Positions 49,101 through 62,720 of a stretch of 64,000 bases of DNA are shown here, piece by piece. Positions within the stretch are counted from its first letter, which is position 1; each line of letters starts with the position of its first letter. Below the pieces are notes generated by a model that did no database searches, was not told the DNA's origin, and saw nothing but the letters and a program-made list of their open reading frames with translations. The DNA is from Himantopus leucocephalus (Eukaryota > Chordata > Aves > Charadriiformes > Recurvirostridae): positions 59,620,222-59,684,221 of the forward strand of contig RSEF01000031.1 of NCBI GenBank assembly GCA_003993805.1, in the 5' to 3' direction. The translations under genes and the position numbers were made by a program.

Positions 49101-52100
49101 TCTTGGTGACATTATTATTGTAGGCACATCAACCATGACATGAGGAATAAGGTATCTCAAGATACAGTGGACACTGCAGAAGAGTTAGGAAAGCTGGGAA
49201 ATGTATGCATCAAGCTTTGAAGGAGAGGAAAGGTACAATGCAATAATTTTTTGTTGTTTCGCAAGAGACATTGAGATGCCAAGCCATTGCAAACTCCAGT
49301 CAAATTTCTGCAGGGAAAGGATATAAGGCTAATACTGAGCATACTTCCATGTCTGTATGGTGCAAAAGGAAAAAAATATGTTGCTCAAATCTAACCATCA
49401 TAGAAGCAAGAATGATTTAAATGCTTACCTTGTTTGTTATATTACATAATTTCTTCTGCAACTATGTTAACCTGATATGACAGAGGAAGAAATAATTTTC
49501 TAAAATCCGACACTAAAAAACTCTGTTAGAGAAAGCTGTAAGTTCCTCTACAGGACTTTGTATTGTCTCTGAAGTTCTGCATAGCAGTGGGATTGTCCCC
49601 CATCCAGCAAGACTAGCTAGTAAAGCAATGTGAAAATTGTACTAACTGCTCCAGGACACTTCAGACCTTATTTCATTCATAGCAACACTCAGTCTGGAAG
49701 AGCTAAGTAGAAATATTTGGCAAATAGCATGGTCTTCAGAAAAGAATAATAATTGACAATTGCTGTATGAAATGATTTAGAGTTTAAATATTCATTCTCT
49801 TCTGCAGCAGCCACCAATCAAAATTACTTAACTTTCCTGCACTTATTAAGATTGTCCTTCCACACAATTGGTCCCAGGCTGTGTTTCTCATTGGTCCATC
49901 GTTATGAACTTCACAACACTGCTGTAGACAAATTTTTCAATAATGTGTTTTGACAAAACATGAAGAGAATAAAGCTTGATGCACTTTGCTCAAGAAAGTG
50001 GAATTTATATTCAGGACAACCTTAGGGAAACGGGAGATCTCAGTGAAGGCTACAGCTCTGATGATGACCCGAACTGACTTGGCCTTCTTTCCTTTCTAGG
50101 TTGTATTGATGTGAAAAGCAGAGACAGCTCTGAAATCTGCTGAAGAGCCACCCAGCAAGGGACTGCACATACTCAGATTACTCACATCTACTGTATGGGA
50201 GCCTGCTCTGCAAACAGAGCCCACAGCAAGCTGCGACTGGAAAAAAAAAATGACTTCATTTAGTCCCTTGTTAGCCAAAACTAAAGTCTCCCACTCTGTT
50301 TATCACTTTCAGTATTGCCACATTTAGCTGGTAGGGATTCTTTGTTACTGTGTTGGTAGTTTAGGCAAGTGGATTGGGAAAAGTAGAAATATTTGCAAAT
50401 GAGTATATCCCAAGCCAGTTAGGAGTCTGTTGAAAGATTTCAAAGTAGAAAACTGAGCCTGTATTTCCTAATTTAAAGGCATGATTCCAAGTGCAAAAGG
50501 ATAAATAAAATGCCGAATATGGAAAGTTTTGAAGCATACAAGAAAGGAAAGAAGCAAATATTCCCCATGCCTCATCAGTAGATATGCCTGGCAATCATTT
50601 GCTATAGCCTGGAATCTGGAATATAATGATTCAAATATTCTCTTTAGCTGAGAGCTGTCAGAGACCAACCTAACAGAGAAATTTTAGGGACAATTAAGAC
50701 TTGTCCTTACTTAAAGGAAGCTGGATTTGTCTTAATTGTTTCCTGTAACAGAATTTTTGCAAGATGTCAGTGTAAACGCATAGTAAACAAAGGAAAAAAT
50801 TAGCTTAAGAGATCCTTTTTTTCTGGAGATATGTCAGCTGTGGTTTAGGTGAGGTTTAGTCAAGAGAAAGTAACTCATACTTGTGGGCTAAATTAATTTC
50901 TGATCTCATCTATGCTAAACAGGACTATCTGTTTTACACACAAGGAAGTTGCATGCCTATACTGTGACTCTGGATCACATCCTCCTGCTCTGGATGAAAA
51001 CTAACGTCAGATCTGGTCCTGTTTAAGAGCAGAGGGTGAAAACTTCCTTTCAACTTTACCACCCATTGCATATGCCCCCATGATGACACTGAGTGTAATT
51101 TTCTAAGTAGCATCCCTGTGAAAACAAGGCCACTTGGCTATAAACATTAATTGTGCAGTAATGCAGTCCCAGGAACATTCATGTAAATCAGTCACTAGAG
51201 TGAACCAATCAAGCTTGTGAATCAAATAGAAACATAAATACAGAGTTAATTAACCATTTCACTTCTTGCAAATGTACAAGGCTCTTCTGGGAGCTACACA
51301 CCTCCTGCACTGCCAAGTCTGCCTGGCACGTTCCAATATTCCAGTGGAGCAAACTGAAACTTTTTTTAACAAAGAGTTTAAAAATACAAGCAAAAGAAAC
51401 CTGGCAGCTGAGTGGTAAGAACAAAGAGGTTATAATATTTACAACACTTTACACTCTTTGAATGAAATATATTTCCTTGTTCATCGAAGACACTTCTTAT
51501 GCATAATTGCCACACAAATCGGATTTCACTGTCCAAAATCATATTTGTTTTAAAAATGTTGAAAAATTTTGATCAAATCCTGCATTTGGCTTTGTGATAT
51601 GTAAGGCATTACAGAAGCAAGAATTCAGTACCCAGATTGCAGTAAGTAAAACAGAAATTTGGCATTTTCAACAGTATTTCACATCCTCCAAAAAAGAAAA
51701 CAAAATTACTTCATCAACACATAAAAATAAAAAAACCCTGAACTTTAACTGCCTTAATAAACATAAACCTTACCTCTCACACCTTGAGCTTCAGTTTCTC
51801 AGTGATTTTTTAAGAAAAGCACTGAGTGAGGCTGACCAGTAAGAAAGGATCAACGCATTCCTGGTACAAAACAAAATCTTACATGGACACAAAAACACAG
51901 TGGGAGCATTTGTCCGTAACACACAAATGACCAGCCTTGAAAGTGTTACTGCTACTTAAAATGTATTCACCATGAATACACTTCATGTGCTTTTATTCCA
52001 TCAAAGCAGAAAGGGTTTTAAATACTACAATTGAAAATGCATTATCAAATACAAGCCTGTTGGAACAAAAGAGCTGGCAAAAAGCAGTTTTCTTTTACAT

Positions 52101-55100
52101 TACCACAATGGGCTGAACCAAAATTGTTCCAGCTTTATGAATGTAACATACTCTCACAAACATGCACATTGAAGACTTCCAGAAAGAAACCATTCCTGAA
52201 TTCATGTCAGGAATCAGAAATTGAATTAAATCAGAAGAAATTGAATTGAAGAATCAGAAAATTGAAAAACTCTTGGAGAACGGACTTTAAAATGCAGCTG
52301 CTTCATCAGCTTTGACTAAAGAAATTTGTGTCAGTTCCAATCCTAGCCTATATTTAAAAGAAAGGATGCCAAAAGAAGATGGAAAGTACTTGAGAGGTGG
52401 ACACAACTCTAGTTTTCATTCCCGCTGTTGTCATTGCACAGCAGTTATTATTGTCTTGATTTTCTTCACAATTAACTGCTGACAACTAAGGTACAGCAGG
52501 TTCCATTTTAGACTAGTTATGACCCTTGTCCATGTCTCCCTTGCCTCTGAATTAAAGCATGCACACCTGGTACTAAGCACACACCTGGTACAAAGCTCTT
52601 CAACCACCCCCAAGCCAGGGTAGATACCGTTGCAAGATCCTGGTTTACAGCTTAGGTCAGTCATAAAGATTTCTTTCCTTAACAGCAAACATGTTTAGTG
52701 AAGCACTAGGCATGGCGGTGCTCGCAGTGAAATGCACATACTTCATGCATATACCACTAGAGATAAAAATTATCTGTTCAGGCTTTGCATCTGTCAGACT
52801 GAAATGAAAATTTGTCTGGTTGTAGAAGCCTGCTCTACAAGCAACCACAGAAATCCCATAAATTCTCCGGGGAACATCAGAAGAATCTTGAGCTTAAAAA
52901 ATAAACAGTCTAAACCCAATGAAGACTAGGAAGCATGGCTGCTTTGGGGTCTTTCTCATTTAAATTGTGTATTCATTTCCCAGCTACCATGGTGACAAAT
53001 GCATTATAAATGCATAAAATGACAGATTTCATCTTGACAGATTAGTTTGATAAGATAAACACATAGAGTGATTTAATCGTATGCAACAAGGCAGATACTT
53101 CTCTTTTGAAACAGGAGTTTAAGAAAGGTATAGCAAGTATCTTACAATCCAAGCAAATTAACATGCTTTTTCAGAGACAAAGCAAATATCTGAAGATATC
53201 CAAAGACACTTTCCGGTAATTTTGCCTAGTTTCTAATTCAAGAGAAAGAGGCAATAAACACAGATTTACTTAACACACAACATAAACATTCAAACTGGTA
53301 TAAACAAGAATGAAACAATTTTTGCTCTGTTTTGGTTTCAAAGATAAAATGAAGAGCACTACTAAGAGGTACAGAAATACCTTCTGTTTTCTACAAGTGC
53401 TGATGAGTTACCCTTCTTGCTTAGCCAAACGATTCAAGCCAATCTAATTCCTTGTCAGCTTTAATTTGTTTTCCAGAAAGTGAGAGGCAAAACTTGATGT
53501 CTGAGTAAATATGTATGTTTTCCTCACAGATAATCCTTAATTTTACATCATAGACCACAGCTGAATTCAGTCCTCTTTAAAAGTCAGCTTATAACAGATC
53601 TATTTTATTGCAGAGCTGGAGCAAGGGAGGTTCTAAACCTGGAAAAGAAAATAAAAGCTTTGTTTTTTTTACATAGCATATTTTGCATCTCCCTTTCTTG
53701 TGGCTATACTTTGTGGTACAGCATCCTCTCTCTGGCATTATATGATGTGGTGAAGCATCCACCTGGTCTGAAGGAAAGAGAACTCACAGATAGGTTGTTG
53801 TTTTAATAGAGATTAATTTCTACAGATGGGTTAGTAGGTACCACTCTGTTAGGGATTCAGTTTTTGCTGAAGGGGTAGGCAGATGGTCTTCAGGGTCCAT
53901 ATTTAAGGCAAGTGCCCAGCAAATTCTGCCTTCAGGGAATGATTTTAATGCCCAGAGTCCGTGACACGTCGTGGAAACAAAAGGACAAAGAGACTTCTAA
54001 AAAAATTGATTTTAGAATTGCTGTCTCAGATAATATTATTTTTGTTCTAAATACTACTTTGTAAGACATTGAGATGGGTCAAATGTTTTGATTGGTCACA
54101 TAGGATGCATGGGAGGTTTTGCATTTCTACAAGTTTGGAAGTACATTTTTTGCTTCATTGTAGAGTGGCAAAAATTAACAGGGTTATTTTTACAATGCAA
54201 ACAACACCCCTAACACCTCCAGTCCTGTCAGACATAAGAGTCTGTACAGCAGTGAGGGCCGTGTAGAGGAATCAGGACCAGAACTGTGGTATCAAAGATG
54301 AGAACAGCTTTTGATGGCCCCATAGCCACCTATTTCTGGTACGTAAAGCCAGGACAGGAAGAATACTTGGTTTTAAGCTTCCTAAAGGCCTGTCTTGACA
54401 CCTTTGTTTGTGTTGAGTAGTACCGTACTCCAAATGTTGAACAAGTCTGTTAACAACAGGTTCTGGCAAATTTTCAGAACAAAACTACAGGGCCTTGGGT
54501 TAAAAGCTGACACTCTGTCCTGCCATCTACTCCACTAGCATGGACTCTCACTCACAGGGACTGTCATCGGCTCTGTGTGGGACACTGGTGCCTTCACTGG
54601 CAGACCACAGTGTAGCATCTGCATTAACGCACCTGCCATCCGCATCTACGTTTAATTTTAAAAATAGTGCTGTTCTCCTTTAGTGGTACTTATGAAGGTC
54701 AAGTTATCCCAGATTATCCTAGGTTTTCATGCTGCTTCTCTGCATCTTGGGTCCAGCAATTTATTATCAGCAGGGAAGACTCCACACAGTAAAATTTCTG
54801 GAAACAAAGTGCCACTTTTATTTACAGCACTTTCCCACTATGAGAAGCTCTTAAGGACAATAAAAGGTGCTAAGAATACATATAGCTAAGGAAAAAATAT
54901 AGGAAGAAAAGCATTCAAATTTTCCACTTGTTGAGGATCTTTTAATCTTTCCCTCACTTAATTTTTGCTGATAGTCCCTGAAAGGAGGGACTGAGAATGA
55001 ATGAGCTATCCAGTCCTAACACCATCCAGCCATTGCAGCCTTTCTTAAAAGAAAAAATACCACCACCAAAGGGACACTGGCATGCTTGTTGCAAATTGTT

Positions 55101-56207
55101 TTGGCATTCTACCTGGCAAGTTAAGGGTACAAAGAGAGAGAGAGGAGACAGACAACAAATGTATCAGGGATGAGAATTTGCAGATACAAGCACAATTGCC
55201 GGCACTTAATCTCTAAAAATTACAAACAACTATAAAGGCATCTGCCTTTTTTTTTTCTTTTGTATGCTTAACTAATACTCTATAAGTGTCTGAATTTTTA
55301 ATTCCATTGAGAGCAAGGAGCTATTTAATACATACAAGAAATTATAACTAGAATACATTCTGGGAAAGAAAATTGAAAGCTGATTATCACAATGATAGTA
55401 ATATCTATTGGTCTATGAAATAGCATGCTGTGGGAAGGCATAAATTAAAATAAAAAGCTGTAATGAAAATGCAAACCATGTACCATGGATTGTTAGGAGT
55501 TTCAGTGCAGGTTATACACTGCTTCTCTGCCTTTTTTGAGATGGTTTGGACAACATAAGAGAATTTTTTTCCCTCCAGCCCTGGGTGTAGTTCACACATT
55601 CTCATTTCAGGGCCATGAGGTTTTTTCCCTTACAAAGTATCTCAGAAGAAAAGGATTATGTTTTGTTGGATTCACTCATGTATAAGGAAGGATAGCAGAG
55701 CCAACTCATTCAAGAATAACTAAAACAGACTAAAATCTTTCAACAAATGTTTGCCTTTATCACCAACCTCTTTTCAGCCCAGCCTGTACCAGTACATGTT
55801 TTTGTGTGCTGGTGTGAGCTGATGATGTTGGCCACACTTCAGTGCCAATATTTCCATTCAAGTGGATGTGAAGAGAGTACATGTAGAAAAAGAAAGGTAA
55901 AGGCAGCCTTGTCCTGTGTGTCTGTGGCATGAAGCAATCATCTGTCACATTGCTGCACATGGCTGAGCCTATGAATGAAGCCATGAGTGGAAACGAACAT
56001 GAAAACATCTCATGTGGTGTGGTAGGACCTGAGCAGATAACAAGGAGAATCTTGTACAGTTCTGCACCCTCAATCCTCATGCCATCCTCCTGCTGTCTTG
56101 CTTAGCTCTGGTCCAATGAACAGGCCTAGCAAGAATAAAAATGAAGCACAGCTACCCTGGGAGCCAAGTGATTTGTTCAAGACAGATGTTCTACTTGAAG
56201 TTACAAT
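49101..56207. other. Long unique non-coding stretch
   Basis: About 7 kb of A/T-rich, stop-dense DNA. No mobile element or exon recognised. Small features only: a doubled ACACCTGGTAC near 52564-52592, a GCTACCATGGTGAC word (52983-52996) that resembles an X-box with two mismatches, and short AG repeats near 55133-55152. Confidence 0.55.
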
Positions 56208-56922
56208 CTAATACCACAGGCTCATTTCAGAAAGGCTGACAAGCAATATTGAGACAGTCACCAATAAAACACCAGCTACATTCAGATGAGAGATGAAAAA
56301 GTCAATACATGCCATTACCAAATCTGTAATTTCGATCCCCACCAACCTCTTCAAGTTCTCTGCACTGCTACATAGTTCCTTAAAATAACACTCAGTGCTG
56401 CTTCGTATATCCCAAATGACTTGTGTTTCCATTTTGAAAACTAGTTAGAAATGTGCTTGTGCTCACAAACTGCATCACTGGCTCAGAGAAATCCATTCTC
56501 AGTCCTGAAGCCAATGCTTTAAACCTAACAAAAAATGTGGGAATAGATAGAAACCCCTGTAGAAAATCCAGCATTGAGAGCTGGCTGACTTTTTTGCCCC
56601 AGCATTGGTGCCAAAATGTTTCTCCCGCGGTTAGTCTCATGAAGGTAGTGTTCAGGGAGCTGGGCAATATAACTATCATTAAAAAGGAAATCTGTGATTT
56701 TTTTTTTATGGAAAGTACTGTGACGGTTATCCCCCACTTCAGAACCCTTTCCTCATCTTTTCCAAAATAACTGAACCTGCTTTCTTCAATCACTATAAAA
56801 CCACTCTTTTTATCCGTCAAAGCATGCAGAAATATGGGTCCCATTTCTGCAGCAATATAAGAACTGTTTTTCACCATCTTCATCCTCCCTTTGCAGAAAT
56901 TTGAGACATGCCAGTACAGCAT
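56208..56922 (-). other. Unrecognised region open in overlapping minus frames
   Basis: Two overlapping minus frames are open for 176 codons (56392-56922) and 74 codons (56208-56432), and the plus strand is also open for 105 codons at 56453-56770. The minus product has no signal peptide, repeat or motif I recognise. Long opens on both strands at once can arise by chance in a low-CpG region or when the antisense strand of a decayed coding sequence is read. It could be a retrocopy remnant or a chance frame. I would not call it a gene. Confidence 0.25.
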
Positions 56923-57284
56923 CTGTGAGCTCTCACTGGAACACGAACATCCTCATGAATTCATCCTTTCTCAGCTTTATTTAGAAATTAGGTCCTCTCT
57001 GTTCCAGTCTATACACCTGTCAATAATACTGCCATGCCATCTCAGTCTTTATCTGGAAGTACCAAAAGATAGGGGAAAGGGAGAGACAGGCTCATACTCT
57101 ATCAGTCTGAAGCAGAATTAAAACCAGATGTGCATCGACAGCCATGGCCAGTCAAACAGTCTTATTGACTAGTCTGTTCTCAGGAAAAAAATTAATAAAT
57201 CTTTCCCTAGCCAAATGATATCTAGAATGATATCAAACTGAATTCACTTTGTTTTAGTTATGAATGGTCCATAGTATGAGAGGA
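56923..57284. other. Short unique stretch, nothing recognised
   Basis: No feature seen between the open region and the microsatellite. Confidence 0.55.
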
Positions 57285-57310
57285 TGCGTGTGTGCGTGTG
57301 TGTGTGTGTG
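57285..57310 (+). repeat. (TG)n microsatellite
   Basis: TGCGTGTGTGCG followed by a run of TG units. Likely length-variable. Confidence 0.9.
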
Positions 57311-59207
57311 AGGGCATAGGGAGAGCAGAGAAGTGTGTAGCACATTCAACGGTGATTTTATGATTCAAATAAATGGGTAATTGACCATCCACTTCAATTT
57401 TATTAGAACAGAGCCTGATTTTGAAAGAATCTGACCGACTGTAATCCTGATAAGGCATGTTCAACTGACCTGCATTTCATTTTTAATAGTACCTTGCAAT
57501 GAAGTTAACAAGCCAGTACTGTTAAATCAATTATAAGAAGGGAAACAAATGTTTGAGGATGGTTTTATTCATTAGCAGGACAAATCAACATTATGTTTTT
57601 TCTCCTCTTTTTCCTGAGTTGTGCCCAAATCTTGTTGCCACCTTGCTTTACAGCTAGGCTGCTGGGACCACCAAGGGTCCCACTGGGCCTGAGAAAGCCT
57701 GCACTACTACTCTTCAAGACCCAGACCTTGCAGCCAGACCAGGATCTTGCTTTGATTTTCAGCCTCTTTTTTGTGCTTTTTTTTTTTCTTTTCTTTCTGC
57801 AGAAAGAAGCTGACCTTGGAGGTTTGAAATCTCATCAGATTTCTTTTGGAGACATAAACTTCAGACACCCTTCTGGATGCCTTTAATGAAGTCGAACTGA
57901 CTTTAATCCAACTTTTCTAGAAATTTCTCATGGACTGAGAATACATTGCAGGGATTTCCAGCCAGCCTTCACAATGTCTGCACAAACACCCCAAAACCAC
58001 GGGAGAAGAAGTACCACCATTCCTTATCTCTAGACATTCTCACTCCATTTTCCCTTCATGACAAACCTTTCTTAATACCTCACCATCAGCTTAAACTTCA
58101 TGTGGATGAACTGAACACTTTAAATCTTTTTCTATTTCAATGCTGGTGGCCTTGGCACACTCCTCTCGGCTGATGAAGCTCATGTCATGGAGGAGGTGGT
58201 TTTGCAGCACAGTGGCCCACAGGTTGTGTAAACACAACTGACAACATAGTGCTCTATCTGCTGACACCACATAGAGGTTGAAGCACCAGCAGCAAATTCT
58301 CTGAACACGGTCTAAGAATAATTATTCTTTGAGGGCATGGTCAGTGTCTTTACAACACATTTAGAAAGTGAATCATTATTTTGAAGTGGTAAATGGATCA
58401 ACCAACTTGCCTAGGAAACTAGCAGCACTGTCAAGTACTGCCTGATAACTGATGAAGAGAAGAAATAATTCATGTTGCCTCTGAATCTGTCCTTAAAACT
58501 CTCTTCCATTATGATAATTTAGAAAAATGCTACCCTATTGCTGCCTCTTCCCATCCCTTCCTGCCACAGTGATCCCCTCCCATCTCGTGGACGGATGGCA
58601 GTCTTGTTGAGGCAGAGCAAGGTTTTTTCTTTGTGCCAACAAGCAGGTCTCCACACAATAGAGGGCCATGAGGGGACTCTTAGGGGTGGAAATGGGAACC
58701 CCAGCCAGAAAGGGAGCTCATCATATTGTCGCTGCTCTTTTTTACTCTCACTCCCGTCTGCTTTTGTATTCATTTTAGGCTTAATTGACTATAATGGTGG
58801 TAAATTATTTGAACAAAGGAGTTACTTTAATTAAATCGTGAAAGGATTATGTACTTATGTTTTCAATCTCTTTGTGGAGAAAAGGAACTGAGTTTTTAAC
58901 ATAAAAATTAGTTGTATTTAGAGCATGCTAAACCCCATGACATTATCCAACTTATTATCTGGCAAAATAACAGGCAATTAACACTGCTAAGAACTTCAAA
59001 AGGCATACAGGCAAATTTTGTCCAGCACCTTGAAATAAACACAGGTATATGAATTTCAGGGTAGAAGCAGAAACAAAGTGGCTGCCTCATCCTGACTGGT
59101 TGCACACACAGATACCCTTGGAGCTCACACAGTCCATTGAATAAGTGTAGCCTGTTTGTGTTCAGGGCAGCTTTGCTACAAATGGCAGTTATCATCAGCC
59201 TCTTGCA
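57311..59207. other. Unique non-coding stretch, nothing recognised
   Basis: Contains a pyrimidine-rich run near 57765-57800. About 58750-59060 is repeat-free with GGCTTAATTGAC and TTTAATTAAATCG words and might be regulatory. No exon recognised. Confidence 0.5.
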
Positions 59208-59336
59208 CATGAAGATGGTGAGAACCACAAGCTGGTCTCCCTTTCGCCTCGCTTCTGCCCATCTGAACCAACACAAGTTTCTCAGCTTGTCCTCATACCT
59301 CCCGTGCTCCAGCCCCCAAACCATTTGGCGTCTTTT
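59208..59336 (-). pseudogene. CR1-like ORF2 late-RT remnant (old)
   Basis: Residues 17-59 of a minus frame (58908-59384) read KRRQMVWGLEHGRYEDKLR, NLCWF, RRKGDQLV. This parallels the ATKMIRGLEDLSCEDRLR segment of the CR1 at 2536-4666 (minus strand, about 2915-2985). In nucleotides the plus-strand words CTCAGCTTGTCCTCA and GTGCTCCAGCCCCCAAACCAT resemble the CTCAGCCTGTC...TCCAGCC... block found in CR1. The rest of the 158-codon frame does not match CR1. No tail remains. Confidence 0.65.
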
Positions 59337-61118
59337 ATGATGTTTCAGATTGGCTAACCACAAATGTGAGGCACCAGTGGCCATTAGTTGCTTTTAAACT
59401 GTCAGGTTGCCTTACTAGTAAAAGAAAGATCATCATTCTGTTTCAGACAATCTCTGACCATTTGATCAATGCCAGACTGTGATGACACTTGGTGGGTCTG
59501 CTTTTGTGCTGCCCTGATACATCCCAGCACCAACCTCCACATCCACATAATTTCCCAAGCAAACGTGCATCCACGGTATAACAAACCTATCCAATGTAAA
59601 AGCTATTTAGAGTGCAAAGAAAGTCATGTCTACTTCAAAATCCATTTACTGCATTTTTTGAAAATATGTATGACTTAAAACATCTGTTTCTTGAACTTCT
59701 AAAATACTATTTAAAGAAAACATGTTGAATTTTAGTGAAGTATGCAGAAAAGGGAAATGTCTCTTTGATTTAGGAAATCAACACCATGATGGATCAGGTG
59801 GCAACTTCCGTACTAAAAAATCAAATTAAACCCTTCTCCAGAACTGAACTGTGGTTATCTGAATGAGCCATGAGGAATTGAGCCTGGATTGTCTCTGCAG
59901 GGCAGTCAGTGAGAAAGGATTCATCTCACCAACCGTTAGACAGGGAATGTTTACATGTGATCAATGTTTAGACACTCCTTGTGGTAAGTGGAGTGAAGTG
60001 GTTTTTTGGAAGCTCTGTTCGGCTGAGCTGTATTAGACAGTCACATTATGGAGGAGGGAACTGATCCTGAGAAGGGCATGTGTTTGTGAACTACAGAGAC
60101 AGGTGGGGCACTGGATGTTCCCCAGGTTTCTGCCAGTGTTATTCCCACATCTTGTGCAAGCAGCAGCCATCAGCAAAGCACTGGGGATTTTTCCAAGTAC
60201 CTGCACTGATCTTCCTGGCAGCACAGTGAACACACATTGTACAGAGAAAAGATACAGCTGGGGGTGTGAAGAGGTCACAAAATCATATGATTGCATCCCA
60301 GCCTATTTGGAGCTTAATAAGGGGAGCTGCTTCAGATGTAGATAACATTATTACAACTATTTCAGTCGCCTGTACCCCTTCCTCCTCACAAGTGATTAGG
60401 CGTTAATAATTTGAAGAAGGAAGCTGATTAAGAGATGATGCAAGCTTGACATAGATTGAAGCGCAAAACTCTCCACAAAAAACAGTAGCATGCAGGCAGG
60501 TTGCGACATTGGCTAACACTCTGCAGAAAGCAGATAATGTCTCAGCTACCCAACTCAGGGTGCTTTCCACTTAAAAATGGCTATTTCCAAAGATCTTGAA
60601 ATATCCTAGACAGAGCTGCAGAAGATGAAAAATCACCATCACCCCAAAGAGAAAGGCTGACATCTTCGGTACAGATCATTGTTTTCATTCCCAGAGTCAT
60701 GGAGGCAGTACCGTCCCTGGCAGCAGCTCCTATGGCTGGAGTCCACGCTCCTGAGTACAGCAGGAAGAACAAACATCAGCTGCTTCTTTTGCTTGTTTTC
60801 TCCCTTAGCTGTCCCTTCCTCCCTGCCTCAGTCACCTCATCCCACTTGCTACCTTCATTGTCTTCTGTTAAGTGTTGTCTTATTGGTCACATCTCACCCC
60901 CATGAAACAGCAAATGCCCTTCCCTGACAAGAAGAAAAGCCACTAAATAATTTGGTAACATGAAAACTGTGCTTCAGTAAAAGTGTCATAAAAAATCCAG
61001 ACCCTCAGACCTATAGATCTTACAGCACTTTTTGCTCTCCTAATGGGTCTACCAGGGCTCATGCAGGTTCAAATCAGAGCTGTGTTAGTGTAATGGAGAA
61101 AATAAACTACCCAGTGCT
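59337..61118. other. Unique non-coding stretch, nothing firm
   Basis: No repeat recognised. About 60310-60480 is A/T-rich and repeat-free with GGCGTTAATAATTTG-type words. GGTTCAAATCAG near 61068 resembles a tRNA B box but has no tRNA around it. Confidence 0.5.
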
Positions 61119-61981
61119 TTGACTGAATCTTTAACATCCCTGAATTATCAAAATGAAAACACAAGTTTCAGCTTTCTCATTTGCACTCACATCAGACTCC
61201 TGCATCTGCTTAGGACCAGAAGTCGATGCCTACGGCACTGTTTCAGTAATGGTTGTCAATGGGGAACACAGCCTCAATGCCTCCGTGACCATGGCCTCCT
61301 ACTGTTTGTCATTTTTGCTTGGGAGCTGGATTATTTGATTAGACTTGTTCCTGTAATTTCACCCTGGTTTGTGCAAAGATGCTTTCCCCACCATGAGGCT
61401 GCAAAGGCGGCAATGGGAAAAGTTCAAAGAAAGAAGGCATGTTTGACTGAAAAGACTCACAAAATTGATTTAGTTGATTGCTTATTCTGGGATCTCCTTG
61501 CTCCTTCTGCAAGCCGCCTCTGCTCCTTCCACTTCACTGTCTTTTGGCACACCACAGCAGACGTAGCAGCTTTGGCCCACGTCTGTACTATGGAGCTGGA
61601 GGAGGACGGGATTTCTGCAATGACTCATTATGGGTAAAGCTGTGAATCATGTACAAGAATCCTTTTAGTCTTCAACTGCAAACAGACAATTTGATTTTAA
61701 GTGCTACATCTTCACTCCCTCAAACTCATCACAAGGCCAGCTTACCAGGAGGCACCTGGTATGATGCTCCCTCCACAAAAAATGCTGCCTTGAGGGCTGC
61801 CAAGCCTACTGCAGTACTACAAAGCACAAGTAATGGAAAACCAACTTCACATACTTCCCCAGGATGGAGGGGAGAGGGTCTGAAGATCCGCAGTCTTATA
61901 AATCTGATCCTCAGAGTTTTTCACACTGACTTTGAGCATTATAACTGGAACAGCATTTTGTGCACATTCATCCATCTTTAG
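61119..61981 (+). other. Unrecognised open frames (172 and 110 codons)
   Basis: Two successive plus frames, 61119-61637 and 61649-61981, are longer than most in this DNA. The first starts MTESLTSLNYQNENTSFSF and has a hydrophobic stretch LLLFVIFAWELDYLIRLV around residues 80-97. Neither resembles a family I know, and no splice structure or promoter is evident. Chance frames in a local area of slightly higher G+C are the simplest explanation. Confidence 0.2.
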
Positions 61982-62219
61982 GAAGCTAAAGGCAGCAAGA
62001 AAAAAAGGTAGTGGATTGACAGGGTGGCAGAGTTACCAGCTACAAGATATTTTCAGGAGAGCTTAGCAACACAACATGTCAGAGCTCAACATTGGGCAAT
62101 ACCTTGATGAGAAGGGGTTCTGCTTGTTCGGAGGCATGCTCAATCTTACCCTCAAATCCTCAAAATTATGACTGTCACTTCATGATGTCAGGGCCCTACT
62201 ATTTCTGCCATTTGGAAAG
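61982..62219. other. Short unique stretch
   Basis: Nothing recognised. Confidence 0.55.
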
Positions 62220-62720
62220 AGATGCCAAAATGTTTTATTTTAAAGCCTGATTAACGTTCCTTGACAGATCACATGTTTCATTAAATTAAATAATGTTCCA
62301 ATTAATTGATCTGTTTGCAGACATTCTTAATTTAGTAAATGCTGAGGAGAATGCTAAAATTACCATTATATTTCTGACAGAAGCACCACTAAAGTCTGGT
62401 AATTGATAGCTTTGCTGTTTTCTCTGATGGCCTGAAAAGCTTTTAAAGCTAAATTCTGTAATCGTGTTCATCTTTGGAAATTAGTTTTGTGAAACCACAC
62501 ATTTAGTTCTTGCTGAGAAATCTCATTTTAGTCATTTTTAACATAATTTATAATGCATAAACTAAATTAGCTTTTGTAGCTAACCCAGCACATTTTTCTT
62601 TAATTTTTATCTCTTCCTAATATATTTTTGACCTTGAAAACGGCAGTGTCTGTAGGATACTGCAGCCTAGGAACAAAGGAATCATTTCCATTCCATCACT
62701 ATGGTTACACTTTCTTCTGT
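62220..62720. promoter_or_regulatory. Candidate conserved non-coding block, TAAT-rich
   Basis: Dense homeodomain-type cores in repeat-free DNA: CTGATTAACG, TAAATTAAATAATG, the palindrome CAATTAATTG (62299-62308), GGTAATTGATAG, AAACTAAATTAGC. No coding frame. Such clusters are typical of, but not specific to, developmental enhancers. Composition-based inference. Confidence 0.3.

Noticed and set aside
58908..59384. 158-codon minus frame as a novel protein
   Set aside because: About 43 residues match CR1 late RT and the remainder looks like chance read-through; no start context or conservation evidence.
61066..61080. GGTTCAAATCAG as a tRNA or tRNA-derived SINE B box
   Set aside because: No A box, cloverleaf, SINE body or tail is found around it.
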